A DNA stretch of 64,000 nt, from NCBI GenBank assembly GCA_917880885.1, contig OU862930.1, forward strand, positions 31,254,040 through 31,318,039, written 5' to 3'. The position numbers and the translations under genes are program-made. Of the stretch, positions 21,841 through 31,984 are shown piece by piece. Numbering within the stretch: position 1 is the first letter of the stretch; every line of letters starts with the position of its first letter. This stretch comes from Limnephilus marmoratus. Taxonomy: Eukaryota; Arthropoda; Insecta; Trichoptera; Limnephilidae. Under the pieces are notes generated by a model. The model ran no database searches, had not been told where the DNA came from, and was given only the letters and a program-made list of their open reading frames with translations.

Positions 21841-24800
21841 TTATTTTTTTTTTTTACGCACCAGATTTAAATGTCCGGGTTAAATTTTCCCCCCCAAAAA
21901 AAAAAAAAAAAAAAAGGAAAAACTAAACCCTTTCATACACTTCCCCAAATGATCATCTAGTGAATCCACGCTATGCAATTGCACTATATAAGTATTATAA
22001 ATACAAAACAATACAAGAACAACATGTCAACCTACTAGAGACCAAATGGGAATATAATTCACCGACTCCAGATATTTTCATATCAGAGGGTTCGGCTCTG
22101 TGGCATTTCTAATTGAACCTATAAATCCTACTGATCCCTCAATATAAATATTTAAAAAATCTTTTGTAATCCTACATGTATTTAAAATTACTGCTTTTTG
22201 CATTTTTATATACAAATTCTTTGACAAATCTAATATACTTAAATTTTGAATCAGATTCCTAGGTATTATGCCAGTGGCCGAAATAACAAATGGTAATATT
22301 TTTATAGTCCGAGAATGCCAAATTCTTTTAATCTCATTTCCTAAATCTGTGTATTTTCTTATTTTTTCAGAATCAGTTTTTTGAATATTACAGGAATTTG
22401 GAATAGCTACATCTATGATATAAGTTATTTTTTTAATTTTGTCATGTAAAACTATATCTGGTCTATTATGACTAATTGTTCTGTCTGTTAGTATAGTTTT
22501 ATCATAATATATTTTATAAAATTCATTTTCTAAAAATGAATTTGGTTCATATTCATAATATGGTACTATATTACGGCAGTCAATCAAGTTATGTTTAATT
22601 ACCAAACTTTGGTGAATTATTTTTAAAACCTGATTGTGCCTAAATGTATATTCGGACGGCGCTAATATAGAACATCCCGATATAATATGTTCTATAGTTT
22701 CAGGAAAAGCCAAACATTTTCTACATAAATCATCAATTTGATTTATATCTTTGATTATATGCTTTCTATAATTTTTAGTATTAATGACTCTATCTTGAAT
22801 GGCAAGCATAAATCCTTCTATTTCTGCGCTCAACTCTCCAATACTCAACCATTTGTTTGACGAAAGTTTGTCAACATACGTTTGGTTGAGATAATTGAAG
22901 TGTTTTGCATGAATAATTTTATTTGACCAGGAATCTAATAATTCCTGGTTAGTATTTATAAGAATGTTGGCATTCTCGTCATATAAATTTAATGGAGTAA
23001 TGTTTCTATCTGCCTTGCAAATTATTTTGTGCATTTCTGAGCTATTAGCTTTCCTATGGAAAAAATTTCTAAGCATTTCTACCTGATTGTGTTTCAAAGA
23101 TGTTATTTTGACTACACCTCTACCTCCTAAATTTCTAGGTAAATTAATACGTTCTATAGCTGAATTTGGATGATGGCAATTAAACTTTGTTAACGTAGTT
23201 CTAATTAATCGTTCTAAACTATCTAAATCTGTATTGGACCATTTAATTATGCCAAATGAGTACGTTAATAGAGGTATTGCCCAAGTATTTATTGCTTTTA
23301 CTAAATTTTTAGCAGATAGATTGCATTTTAAAATTTTTCTGATCCTAGTTTGAAATTTAATCCTAATATCATTTTTAATACTAGTGTGATCTAATCTATT
23401 TGATTGCGGGTATCCTAAATATTTATAAACCTCATCCCCTTTCATACTTTTAATTTTGAAATTTCTAAAAATACCCTCGTCTCCATCTACAATTTTGCCT
23501 TTCTCTATATGGATCGTTTTACATTTATCTAAACCAAAAGTCATTTTAATGTCATCTGAAAAAAATTTAACTACCTTAATCATTTTCTCTAAATTTGATT
23601 CAGAATTTGAAAATAATTTTATATCATCCATATATAATAGATGTGAAACTATACTACTCTCTCTTGTATTACCCTTAATTTTTATTCCAAACTTGCTTTT
23701 AATTAACATTTTAGAAAGGGGATTCAATGCTAAGCAAAACCAAAGAGGGCTCAATGAGTCTCCTTGAAAAATCCCTCTTTTTATTGAAATGCCCGGTACT
23801 ACTATTTTCTTACCTTTTAAATTAACTAGCAAATCTGTATTCCAAAAGGACATAATATTTTTCAAAAAGCTAATTATAATTGGGTTAACTTTATATATTT
23901 TTAATATTTTGATTAGCCACGAGTGCGGGACACTATCAAAAGCTTTTTGATAATCTATATAACAAGTATGTAAATTACGCTTTTGATTTTGAATTTGTTT
24001 TAAAATTACAGAATCAATAACTAATTGTTCTTTACATCCCATATGTTTTCTGCGACAACCTTTTTGTTGTTCAGATAAAATATTTTTTTCATCCAAATGA
24101 GTATATATTAAATCTGTCAAGCAAGAGGTTAAAATTTTGTATATTGTCGGTAGACATGTAATGGGTCTATATTGGGAGGGATTATTAATATGTTCGCTTT
24201 TAGGCAACATATAAGTAATGCCCTTAGTTAGAAAATTAGGAAAATTTTGAGGTTGTCTGATAAGTTTTGAAAGATTTTTTGCAAAAAGAGGATGTAAAGT
24301 AGTTAGACGTTTGTACCAAAAATTATGTATCCAATCGCAACCCGTGGCTTTCCAATTATGAGTATTTTTTATAATTTTGGCTAACAATTCAACCGATATA
24401 TCAGAAAAACTCATTTGTTCAATGTCTGAACAATTGAGTTCTTCATTTTCTATCCAGTTACCTGCCTCATTATGTTTTATATCTTTACTCCAAATGTTTG
24501 TCCAAAAATCGCGCATATCTGATTCAGATGGCAACGGAATATTATTATTCGAAATAATATTCTGTTTATCGTCAAGTTTGGAATAAAATATTTTCTCATT
24601 TTTCTGAAATAATCTATTATTATTTCTTTTATTATACGTATAATTATATCTTTTTAATCTACTAGCTTTAACACCTAATTTTTGTTTTAATAAATCTAAT
24701 AAATCATTGATTATATTTTCATTACTATTACTACCAATGCTATAACCAAATTTTCTCCCAATTTCATCTACATATCTCAAAATATTCCTACTTCTATTTC

Positions 24801-25770
24801 CATTTTTATATTCAATTACTCTAGCTATACTACTTCTTAAAAATACTACATCATTTTCTAATCTAATCTGCCATTCTGGTTTACTATAACTATATGATCT
24901 ATCATCAGAGGACGTTAATTTAACTCCTAACTTATTACATATAGTGATAGCACTAGCGTACACTATTGTATGAAGATCTAAAAAACTAATATCGTCAAAT
25001 ATTATTTTTGGTAAAATTAAATTATTTAATTCAGAAATTAATTCAGATAATTTCTTTGACGTATGCAATTTTGGTAATTTTGGTCTAACTGTGGGCTCTA
25101 TATCTATATATCTATTTATATTATTTTGAAGCAAGTTAGCTAATTCTATTACATTATCATCTAGTAAGTTTAAATTTGCAATATTGATTTCCCTAAGATT
25201 ATGGATAATGTCTAAGTTATTTGAATCTACTGTAATATCATTGGATTCTTCTACTAGAATATTATCTAAACTATCTTCATTCAATGCATCTAATATAACA
25301 TTACTACTCGTATTAATTTGTTCTACATTATTCTCCAATTGCAATCTATCTGCTACTTCTTTCCTAATCTGATCTAATGTTACTACAGGAATTAAATTAT
25401 TTTTAAAAATTGCCCTTTTTTGGTCAGCTAATCTTTGTTCGTTTACTTGGGCAACCGGATAATTTTGTGAGAAAAGTAAATGTAATTTTTTCCTATACAA
25501 TAACATATCTGTTTCTAGTTTAGTTACATAAAAATATGAACGAACGATGAACATATTGACATCGTTCGTCCATTTCATACGCTGCCTAGGAATACCTGCT
25601 TTGGTTTTTTGGGGTCTCAGATTATCAATGTTCATCTGTATAGATGACATAATAAACCCATTTTCATTTCCGTTGGTTGAAAATGACATTTTGTCACCTT
25701 TCAAAACAACTTGGAAATGATTGTTATTAATTATTATTATTATTCCTACATTCCAGTAACCAAGCAACTG
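21841..25770 (-). mobile_element. Full-length R4/Dong-like non-LTR retrotransposon with restriction-like endonuclease
   Basis: The element reads on the minus strand from an (AAT)n-rich 5' junction near 25730-25745 to a poly-A tail at 21841-21853. It holds one uninterrupted ORF and a short 3' UTR of about 230 bases with a second A-rich run. The domain order is N-terminal DNA-binding region, RT, CCHC knuckle and restriction-like endonuclease. This matches the R2/R4 group; the LLYMDD box and the (TAA)n-type junction point to the R4/Dong clade. A near-identical truncated copy at 5285-5946 suggests recent activity. Confidence 0.8.
22078..25689 (-). CDS. R4-like ORF: reverse transcriptase with C-terminal restriction-like endonuclease
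   Basis: The frame is open from 25767, but the first codons read through the (AAT)n junction, so I place the start at the ATG at 25689 (MSFSTNGNENG), giving about 1203 residues. Numbering below is from 25767. Residues about 60-135 form a basic Myb-like region (RQRMKWTNDVNMF ... NEQRLADQKRAI) seen at the N-terminus of related elements. RT motifs follow: QYRPITCLPTIYK, YIDYQKAFDSVPHSW (about 605), FQGDSLSPLWF and LLYMDDIKLF (about 711). After a thumb region comes a C-x2-C-x8-H-x4-C knuckle (CRKC...HIISGC, about 1014). The endonuclease has RPDIVLHD and YIIDVAIP (about 1100-1118), carrying the PD...D core. The product nicks target DNA and primes cDNA on it. No stop or frameshift is present. Confidence 0.85.
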   Translation of the reverse strand: MSFSTNGNENGFIMSSIQMNIDNLRPQKTKAGIPRQRMKWTNDVNMFIVRSYFYVTKLETDMLLYRKKLHLLFSQNYPVAQVNEQRLADQKRAIFKNNLIPVVTLDQIRKEVADRLQLENNVEQINTSSNVILDALNEDSLDNILVEESNDITVDSNNLDIIHNLREINIANLNLLDDNVIELANLLQNNINRYIDIEPTVRPKLPKLHTSKKLSELISELNNLILPKIIFDDISFLDLHTIVYASAITICNKLGVKLTSSDDRSYSYSKPEWQIRLENDVVFLRSSIARVIEYKNGNRSRNILRYVDEIGRKFGYSIGSNSNENIINDLLDLLKQKLGVKASRLKRYNYTYNKRNNNRLFQKNEKIFYSKLDDKQNIISNNNIPLPSESDMRDFWTNIWSKDIKHNEAGNWIENEELNCSDIEQMSFSDISVELLAKIIKNTHNWKATGCDWIHNFWYKRLTTLHPLFAKNLSKLIRQPQNFPNFLTKGITYMLPKSEHINNPSQYRPITCLPTIYKILTSCLTDLIYTHLDEKNILSEQQKGCRRKHMGCKEQLVIDSVILKQIQNQKRNLHTCYIDYQKAFDSVPHSWLIKILKIYKVNPIIISFLKNIMSFWNTDLLVNLKGKKIVVPGISIKRGIFQGDSLSPLWFCLALNPLSKMLIKSKFGIKIKGNTRESSIVSHLLYMDDIKLFSNSESNLEKMIKVVKFFSDDIKMTFGLDKCKTIHIEKGKIVDGDEGIFRNFKIKSMKGDEVYKYLGYPQSNRLDHTSIKNDIRIKFQTRIRKILKCNLSAKNLVKAINTWAIPLLTYSFGIIKWSNTDLDSLERLIRTTLTKFNCHHPNSAIERINLPRNLGGRGVVKITSLKHNQVEMLRNFFHRKANSSEMHKIICKADRNITPLNLYDENANILINTNQELLDSWSNKIIHAKHFNYLNQTYVDKLSSNKWLSIGELSAEIEGFMLAIQDRVINTKNYRKHIIKDINQIDDLCRKCLAFPETIEHIISGCSILAPSEYTFRHNQVLKIIHQSLVIKHNLIDCRNIVPYYEYEPNSFLENEFYKIYYDKTILTDRTISHNRPDIVLHDKIKKITYIIDVAIPNSCNIQKTDSEKIRKYTDLGNEIKRIWHSRTIKILPFVISATGIIPRNLIQNLSILDLSKNLYIKMQKAVILNTCRITKDFLNIYIEGSVGFIGSIRNATEPNPLI

Positions 25771-25789
25771 TCGTCGTTATCTAGTGCTG

Positions 25790-26590
25790 TCATTTGTCAA
25801 CAAATAATTTTCAATATGTCCAAATTAAATATTTTAATGTAAACTACCCTTCAATACTACAAATCTATAATATATATATATTATATTTTAGAATAATGTT
25901 ATCAAAATAAAATATATAATTAAATTTACCTACAAAATATATTTCAACGTAATCTCAAAATATTGTTGTTTACCTTGGTTACTGAAGTCCTCACAAAAGG
26001 AAAAATTTATATTGTATTTATTTACCTAAATATCCTACGGTTCACTGGCAGTTTATTTATTACGTTTTCTAATATACTTATTTTCAAATATTTATATGTT
26101 TTGGGATCAAAGCAAATTCTTTTCTATCTAATATAATAAAAAATCAGAGAGCTAAAATATAATTATTATTATATTATTATTTATTATTATTATTATATTG
26201 TTTCCTTTTCTTTTATGTACGCTTTGAGAATGTAGATGAGTCTATGTACCATTATTGAATGGTAAGCGGATACTTTATGGGACCAAAGGAGAGTTGAGTT
26301 TGCATTTATTGATGTATCTGTATAAGTTGGTTTTCTAAATATTTCGAAGACATGTTTATTATTACTTTTACCAATAGGGTATTTTCACGTTTTTTTTATT
26401 GCTTCAAAAAATTAAGCAAAAATTTTGAAAATTGATGCATTTTTATTTTCTTTTTATGTTAACGGATAAATTTTCTACAGCAAGTCAAAGTTTCCCATTT
26501 TTTAATTACCGCCAAAACGATATTTTGGGGCGGGGCTATCGTGTGACGTCATGAGTGACGACGGGCGCACTGACAGTAGTGAGAGTGTTT
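25790..26590. other. AT-rich spacer; CRE-like site near its end
   Basis: No coding frame is visible. A perfect TGACGTCA octamer lies at 26544-26551, about 150 bases before the THAP frame, in a short GC-richer patch that could be promoter sequence of the THAP element. This is an inference from position only. Confidence 0.35.
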
Positions 26591-26592
26591 AT

Positions 26593-26616
26593 GGGATTGG
26601 TTTATTTATGGTGTAT
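26593..26616 (+). repeat. Sequence matching the empty target of the hAT-like element
   Basis: The first 20 bases are GGGATTGGTTTATTTATGGT. Apart from one substitution, the segment matches the reverse complement of the hAT-like element's flanks at 9134-9157 joined to the bases after 11690. It contains ATTGGTTT, the target duplication, only once, so it is a paralogous unoccupied site. Confidence 0.6.
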
Positions 26617-26701
26617 ATCATAGACATCCGATATATTCATATGTCCATGGTGTTCATACTGTTTATTGTTTATTCATGCCAATTCATGCTGACAGCAGAA
26701 G

Positions 26702-26967
26702 ATGGCTGACAGCCGTTGTTTGTTGACTGCGTATTTGGTTGGTTTTTTCGTCATATTTCTTCCAATGTCTGCCCATTTGAGATACAAATATTGTATGGTT
26801 CCCATGTGTTCAAATACGACACACAAAACCCCTAATAAACTGTTCTTGTGCTTTCCGAAGAACATTAAAATGAGGGAAAAATGGTGTGTTTCCATGAAAA
26901 GAGACCCGGTTAAAAACAAAACCATTTTCTCAAAAGCAACCTTCATTGTTGTGAAGATCATTTTAAT
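26702..26967 (+). pseudogene. THAP zinc-finger exon of a THAP-DDE_4 transposase gene
   Basis: The frame contains YKYCMVPMCSNTT...KLFLCFP...KWCVSMKRDP, the first half of a THAP domain (C-x4-C and the invariant W). The second half, CCEDHFN, is present but one base out of frame, so there is a single-base deletion near 26930. A GTAAGT donor follows at 26968. The intron runs to an acceptor (ATTATTTTAG) at 27693, where LDEDVENY continues the domain in frame. The intron now contains a 600-bp composite MITE. In the cell THAP domains bind transposon ends. Confidence 0.75.
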
Positions 26968-26979
26968 GTAAGTTTCTGT

Positions 26980-27579
26980 GGTAATTGTTCGGAACAAACG
27001 TCAACTGTTAATACGCACTTTTTTTGATAAAACTTTTAGATTCTTCTTAATTACCATAAAAGAACTATTTGCGGTAAATATTCGGAACAAACGTCAACGG
27101 TTATGTAACGGGATTGTGTATGTTATCTTTACTTTAAAAAACAGCCTACGTTTTTGAATGGTTTGTCTGGCAAAGCAGGGTTTGTGTAGCGGGCTTGTGT
27201 ATATTATCTTATTTTTAAAAGTTTTATCAAAAAAAAAGTGCGTATTAACCGTTGACGTTTGTTCCGAACTACAAACAGAGTGATTTGACAGTGTGAAAGC
27301 AAATTTTCAATTTACGTAAATAAAATTAAAAATGTAACATTTTCAACCTCCCCCAATGCAAATAGTTGTCTTTTATGGTAATTAAGAAGAATCTAAAAGT
27401 TTTATCAAAAAAACTGCGTATTAACCGTTGACGTTTGTTCAATATAATATACACAAGCCCGCTTCACAAACCCTGCTATTGCCAGACAAACCATTCAAAA
27501 ACGTAGGCTGTTTTTTAAAGTAAAGATAACATACACAATCCCGTTACATAACCGTTGACGTTTGTTCCGAATATTTACC
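26980..27579. mobile_element. Composite inverted MITE A with 8-bp target-site duplication
   Basis: GTTTCTGT flanks the element at 26972-26979 and 27580-27587. Inside, the order is a reversed right end of MITE A, a nearly full forward copy from about 27069 (GGTAAATATTCGG), then a reversed left end finishing GAATATTTACC. The block is therefore almost wholly self-complementary, with long inverted arms. It moved as one unit, since the single pair of duplications brackets all three parts. It has no coding capacity and lies in the intron of the THAP-DDE_4 gene. Confidence 0.85.
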
Positions 27580-27693
27580 GTTTCTGTTTTATTAATATTA
27601 TGAAAATGATTCAATATAAAACGCTATTAAGTACTATATATGACAATTGATTTTTAAATTTGACGTTTAATGTTGATTTCTTTATATTATTTT

Positions 27694-28914
27694 AGCTTGA
27701 CGAAGACGTCGAAAATTACACGAGGCTTAAATTAATGGGTGGTAGAGTGTATTTAAAAAAGACTGTCATTCCACACAAATTTGACTGTCAAAAAAAAACC
27801 CTTCCTATTCCAAGACTAACAGGATTAAAGAGAAGACGCCTTGAAGTCATTGCAAGTTCAATGACAGAGAATGAACCAGAACCACAGCCTTCTACTTCGG
27901 CAGTGAACCAGCTGGAACGGCATCATGTTGCAACTCAAACATATTCACCTGCCAATTACGACAAGGCTGTTCAAGCAAATGTGAAGCGTCATGTGCGCAG
28001 TAAGGCCACATCAACATCAACAAAACAAATGCACATGGCTTGCTCACCTTTGAAGTTTGATGACGTAAGCAGACAATGTACACCACTTAAAAAAGTTGTT
28101 GCGATAAGGGGGCGTTTAAGTATTACGTAATGCAATTTTTGATAATTTTTGACCCCCCCTCCCCCCCGTGTAATAACGCGCCGTAACGTTTTTCCGTACC
28201 CCCCCCCCCCCTCCCCTAAACGTTACGTAACGCCCAAGTGACCATTTTTACCTCAAAGTCACAATTAAGTAGCGCAAAATACTGGAAAGTCGCTTAAATA
28301 CCGTTTTTCTTGTATTAACCGCGTTTGCGGTAATAAATAAAACAAGAGATTTTGAGAACGAAAAGGATTGCCATCTTGGAAAATTTTAATTCCCTAGTTT
28401 TTTATCTAAATAAAGAAAAACATGTTACGTAACGCGTAGTTCGAACCCCCCCTCGTAACGCACAGTAACGCTTCACAAGACCACCCCCCCCCCCCAAGTG
28501 TGTTACGTTATACTTGAACGGCCCCTAAATGTGGAACCAGAATCATCAGATGTATCGGAGAATTCACTACATCGCCCAAACACACCTGACTATTTAGGTG
28601 ACAACGTGTAGGAAGTCAAATTTAATTTACAGATGCGCCAATGCAACCTGATGGCGTTTGAAAGGAGTCCTAGGCTATGCCTAGGAATCCCCAAACAAAT
28701 GTATCATGTTATTTCCATATTAACAAAGAAAATTCCTTGTGAGGTAACTGATATTATAATTACCTTAAAAAAAAATTGCCTCAATGATAAATTTGCGATA
28801 CTTGCACTACAGTTTCGTATTTCAGTTACATCAATGAGTAGAATTTTTAGTAGAATTGTTTTATTAATGGACCATGTTATTTACAGTTATTTAGACATTA
28901 GTGTAGGCGGGTGA
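27694..28914 (+). pseudogene. THAP-DDE_4 transposase: THAP end, linker and HTH region, broken by a MITE and a stop
   Basis: The exon begins LDEDVENYTRLKLMGGRVYL and VIPHKFDCQ, the end of the THAP domain, followed by a serine/proline-rich linker. A MITE at 28108-28525 interrupts it; removing the MITE and one TAA restores the frame into VEPESSDVSENS. An in-frame TAG lies at about 28610. The frame then continues into LGIPKQMYHVISILTKKIP and LALQFRISVTSMSRIFSR, the helix-turn-helix that precedes DDE_4 domains. After about 28885 the reading frame is lost for some 230 bases. The gene is non-functional. Confidence 0.75.
28108..28525. mobile_element. MITE with TAA duplication inside the THAP-DDE_4 exon
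   Basis: TAA lies at 28105-28107 and 28526-28528. The ends GGGGGCGTTTAAGTATTACG and its imperfect complement (CTTGAACGGCCCC) form the terminal repeats. Inside are C-rich runs and several GTTACGTAACG-type palindromes. A 3-bp TAA duplication fits Harbinger-type transposition. Removing the insert restores the coding frame. Confidence 0.85.
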
Positions 28915-29172
28915 TGTGATTTTGTAGATCTTAATAATACGCACGTGGTCGAGATGAACATTTATTTGTACAGTGTAAGTCTTTGAGCTACGTCCTAGCT
29001 AACGGAACTGTCTGTAGGTAAGGAGAGCGAGTAGGTACATTCATCACTTTTTATACTCAGTTCTGCCGTCTCGCTCTTGCATATTCGAAAAGGCAGCGTG
29101 CCACTAAAACCATTCTCACAGACCATATTATGAAAAGTCTTATTCTATGGCCGTCTTCTAATAAAATAAGAC

Positions 29173-29552
29173 GGTAAATATTCGGAACAAACGTCAACGG
29201 TTATGTAACGGGATTGTATATGTTATCTTTACTTTAAAAAACAGCCTACGTTTTTTAATGGTTTGTCTGGCAAAGCAGGGTTTGTGTAGCGGGCTTGTGT
29301 ATATTATCTTAATTTTAAAAGTTTTATCAAAAAAAGGTGCGTATTAACCGTTGACGTTTGTTCCGAACTGCAAAAAGAGTGATTTGACAGTGTGAAAGCA
29401 AATTTTCAATTTAAGTAAATAAAATTAAAAATGTAACATTTTCAACCTCCCCAAATGCAAATAGTTGTCTTTTATGGTAATTAAGAAGAATCTAAAAGTT
29501 TTATCAAAAAAAAGTGCGTATTAACCGTTGACGTTTGTTTCGAACAATTACC
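29173..29552 (+). mobile_element. MITE family A, complete copy with 8-bp target-site duplication
   Basis: AATAAGAC flanks the 380-bp element at 29165-29172 and 29553-29560. It begins GGTAAATATTCGGAACAAAC and ends CGAACAATTACC. It is inserted into the DDE_4 coding sequence between the HTH region and the first catalytic segment. Removing the element and one duplication brings the two halves together, with only one further base out of frame. It is the reference copy for 7929-8225 and 26980-27579. Confidence 0.9.
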
Positions 29553-29569
29553 AATAAGACTTCACTTAG

Positions 29570-30052
29570 TTGCCAATAAGCTTCAGAGCAAGATACTCCA
29601 ATGTGCAGAGCATTATTGACTGCTTAGAAATCCAAATCAATAAGCCTATTAACCCGATACACCAATCTTTAACCTGGTCGGAATATAAAAGTTGCAACAC
29701 TCTTAAATATCTGGTGTCGTGCACCCCAAACGGAGTGATTAGTTTTATTTCTTCAGGTTATGGTGGACGTGCTTCGGACACTATTATAGTTGAAGATTGC
29801 GGATATCTTGACATCTTGAAGCCGGGTACGTGCATCATGGCAGACAGGGGGTTTAAAAATATAACCAATGTGCTTCGCATTCGGCAATATGAGCTAGTTC
29901 GTCCTCCCAGTGTATATGCTAATGTCATTTGCACTTCAGAGGAAGTAATCCAAGCAAAAAGGATTGCTGCCCTGCGAATTCATGAAGAACGGGTTATCAG
30001 TAGGATTCGTGAATTTGGGATGTGTCAAAATATTACATCTGATGTAATGTAA
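29570..30052 (+). pseudogene. DDE_4 transposase catalytic domain (THAP-DDE_4 family)
   Basis: The frame reads SFRARYSNVQSIIDCLEI, then LTWSEYKSCNTLKYLVSC, GVISFISSGYGGRASDT, CGYLDILKPGTCIMADRGFK and EEVIQAKRIAALRIHEERV. This is the DDE_4 core with its D, D and E residues. It is typical of the THAP-linked transposases abundant in insects. It continues the gene split by the MITE at 29173. The end differs from the family after REFGM and stops at 30050, so the C-terminal part is missing. Together with the YqaJ remnant downstream it suggests an ISL2EU-type transposon. Confidence 0.8.
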
Positions 30053-30149
30053 TAATGTTGTATACATAAATCTATAGGTATATAAAAAAATATTAAAAAC
30101 CTTCGAAAATACTTTTTGTCACCACTGTCACATTTAAAAATAATAATTG

Positions 30150-30816
30150 TTATGTCGGGCGTATTTGGCATATTACCTATGTATTTGGCTATGTAAAATA
30201 TTGTGTTCAATAAATAAATTGTCAGGGTGAGGCGAGCGAGCAGAGGGAATTTTGTTGCCATCGGGCACTTTCACTGGATTCTCGGAATCCGGACCCGATG
30301 GCCAACGTCTTTAATGGGTTCTACGAATCCATAAATATACCAATACGAATCCTTCCTACGCATAACGGCCCAACAATGACATAGCAACGGCAGAGTGCTC
30401 TAGCATTCTACCTTGGCCTAATTAATAGGGTCTAGAAGCCCTTCCAAACCAGTCAGTAATCAACTAACCACATTCGCGTCAACATCTCTCTCTCTGCCTG
30501 CCCGCCCTTTCTCTGACCTGCTTCCATTCGCCTCTTTTCTTTTCTGACCATCGCCTTACCCCTGGACCTCGGACACTCTACGCTCTACGGACCAGACCCG
30601 ACTAGTTAAAAGGAACTACGAGCCCTTGGATCACCTTCAGACAAGCTCTCCAAGCGGACAGCCCTAAGACGCTCTCCCGACATCTTAACGCCTCCGTGGA
30701 TCGGAACCACCCCCTGTTTCTACAGTCTTGTGTGCCTCTCTTTCTCAGTCTGTTGTGTGGTACAATTGTAATAGAAGAAAGTTTTAATTGTAATTAAAAT
30801 AAAATAAATAAACACA
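30150..30816 (+). mobile_element. Possible solo LTR
   Basis: The block starts TGTTATGTCGGGCG and ends near AAATAAATAAACA, with a CT-rich, GC-balanced interior unlike the surrounding AT-rich sequence. It has polyadenylation-like AATAAA motifs near the end. TG...CA ends and this composition suggest an LTR. No second copy, primer-binding site or clear target duplication is seen. Confidence 0.35.
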
Positions 30817-30944
30817 TTGTTTTATTTTTCTAAAGGACAAGATTTTCAAAGCATATTATATCACTATGTATATTTAAACCAATACTTAAAAGTTCTTGAT
30901 TTTTATTATTTGAATGCATTGCATTAGATATTTATTTATTTGTA

Positions 30945-31882
30945 CAGGGTGTCCGCTGGCAGATTTTAGACTTCAAAAAATAAAATAAAAATATGAATAC
31001 AATGAAAGTTATTTATTTATTATCTCACATAAGAATAATGCAGATTTTAGTTTTTAAAAATATCTCCACTCATATGGTGTCCTTCTAACCGCAAACATTT
31101 TTACAATCTTTCCTTCATGTTGGCGAAAACTTGTTTGCAAAGTTCTGGATTGATAGCTGCAATCTCTCGTCGGATATTTTCTTGTAGGGCCTCTATTGTT
31201 GATGGTGAATTGCTGTATACGCGAGATATGAGATATTCCTACAAGAAAAAGTTGCATGGGGTCAGATCAGGTAATCTAGGGGATCAGGCTATGTCGCCGA
31301 AGCGACTAATCAATTTTCCAAGATAAAACGCTCTCACTTTAGTCATTTAGTCCCTAGCGGTGTGTGCCGTGGCGCCCATGGCCCCATCCTGCTTAAAATG
31401 GGTTCTGTTATTGTAACCAACATGATGATGTAGCTCCGGTATAAAAAAAATTTCCAGCATCGCGCGGTACCGTTGTGCGTTAACAGTTTCAACTATACCG
31501 AAAAAAAAGGATTTTGTTAAATTTCCCTTCTCACAAGTTCTGCATTTTCAGGAGTAGTTACAGTCGTTGAAGATCCAGGACGAGGTTCATTTCCTACTGA
31601 TCGAGTTTCTCTAAATTTCTGTACCCACCTTAAATTACTGTACCCATCAATTGGTTCGACGGGCCATCCTTCAATCGTCGGAAACCAAAGTGAGAAAAAA
31701 GCCGACGCTTCGCCACATAGATCGAATAATTGTTCGTAAAAGACGCCCCAACCGCAAAAGTCCACTGACTCATGGCTACTAAAAACCCGCAACACTCGTG
31801 CGTTGAGTGATACCCCGCTCCCCTTGCTGCCTACGCGCTGTGAGCTCAGTTCAAAGTGTAAAATCTGCCAGCGGACACCCTG
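30945..31882 (-). mobile_element. mariner/Tc1-like transposon, internally deleted
   Basis: TA flanks both ends (30943-30944 and 31883-31884). The ends CAGGGTGTCCGCTGGCAGAT and its complement form inverted repeats of about 25 bp. At 938 bp it is shorter than an intact mariner of about 1.3 kb. Its transposase reads on the minus strand. Confidence 0.9.
31054..31850 (-). pseudogene. mariner-like transposase, frameshifted and deleted
   Basis: The N-terminal part shows VQKFRETRSVGNEPRPGSST and VTTPENAELVRREI, the helix-turn-helix region. After a deletion, FFFGIVETVNAQRYRAML, HFKQDGA, HTARD, LISRFGDIA and PRLPDLTPCNFFL follow, which are catalytic-domain motifs. The end is IRREIAAINPELCKQV. Stops and frameshifts are present, and the segment between the HTH and the catalytic core, with the first aspartate, is missing. 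It cannot encode an active enzyme. Confidence 0.85.
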
Positions 31883-31984
31883 TATATGTATTATGAAAAT
31901 TTGTAAAAAAAGGTCAATAAGGTAATTAAAAGATGAATTATTCATGTTTTATTATTTTAGCCTAGAAAAGACAGCATTACACCA

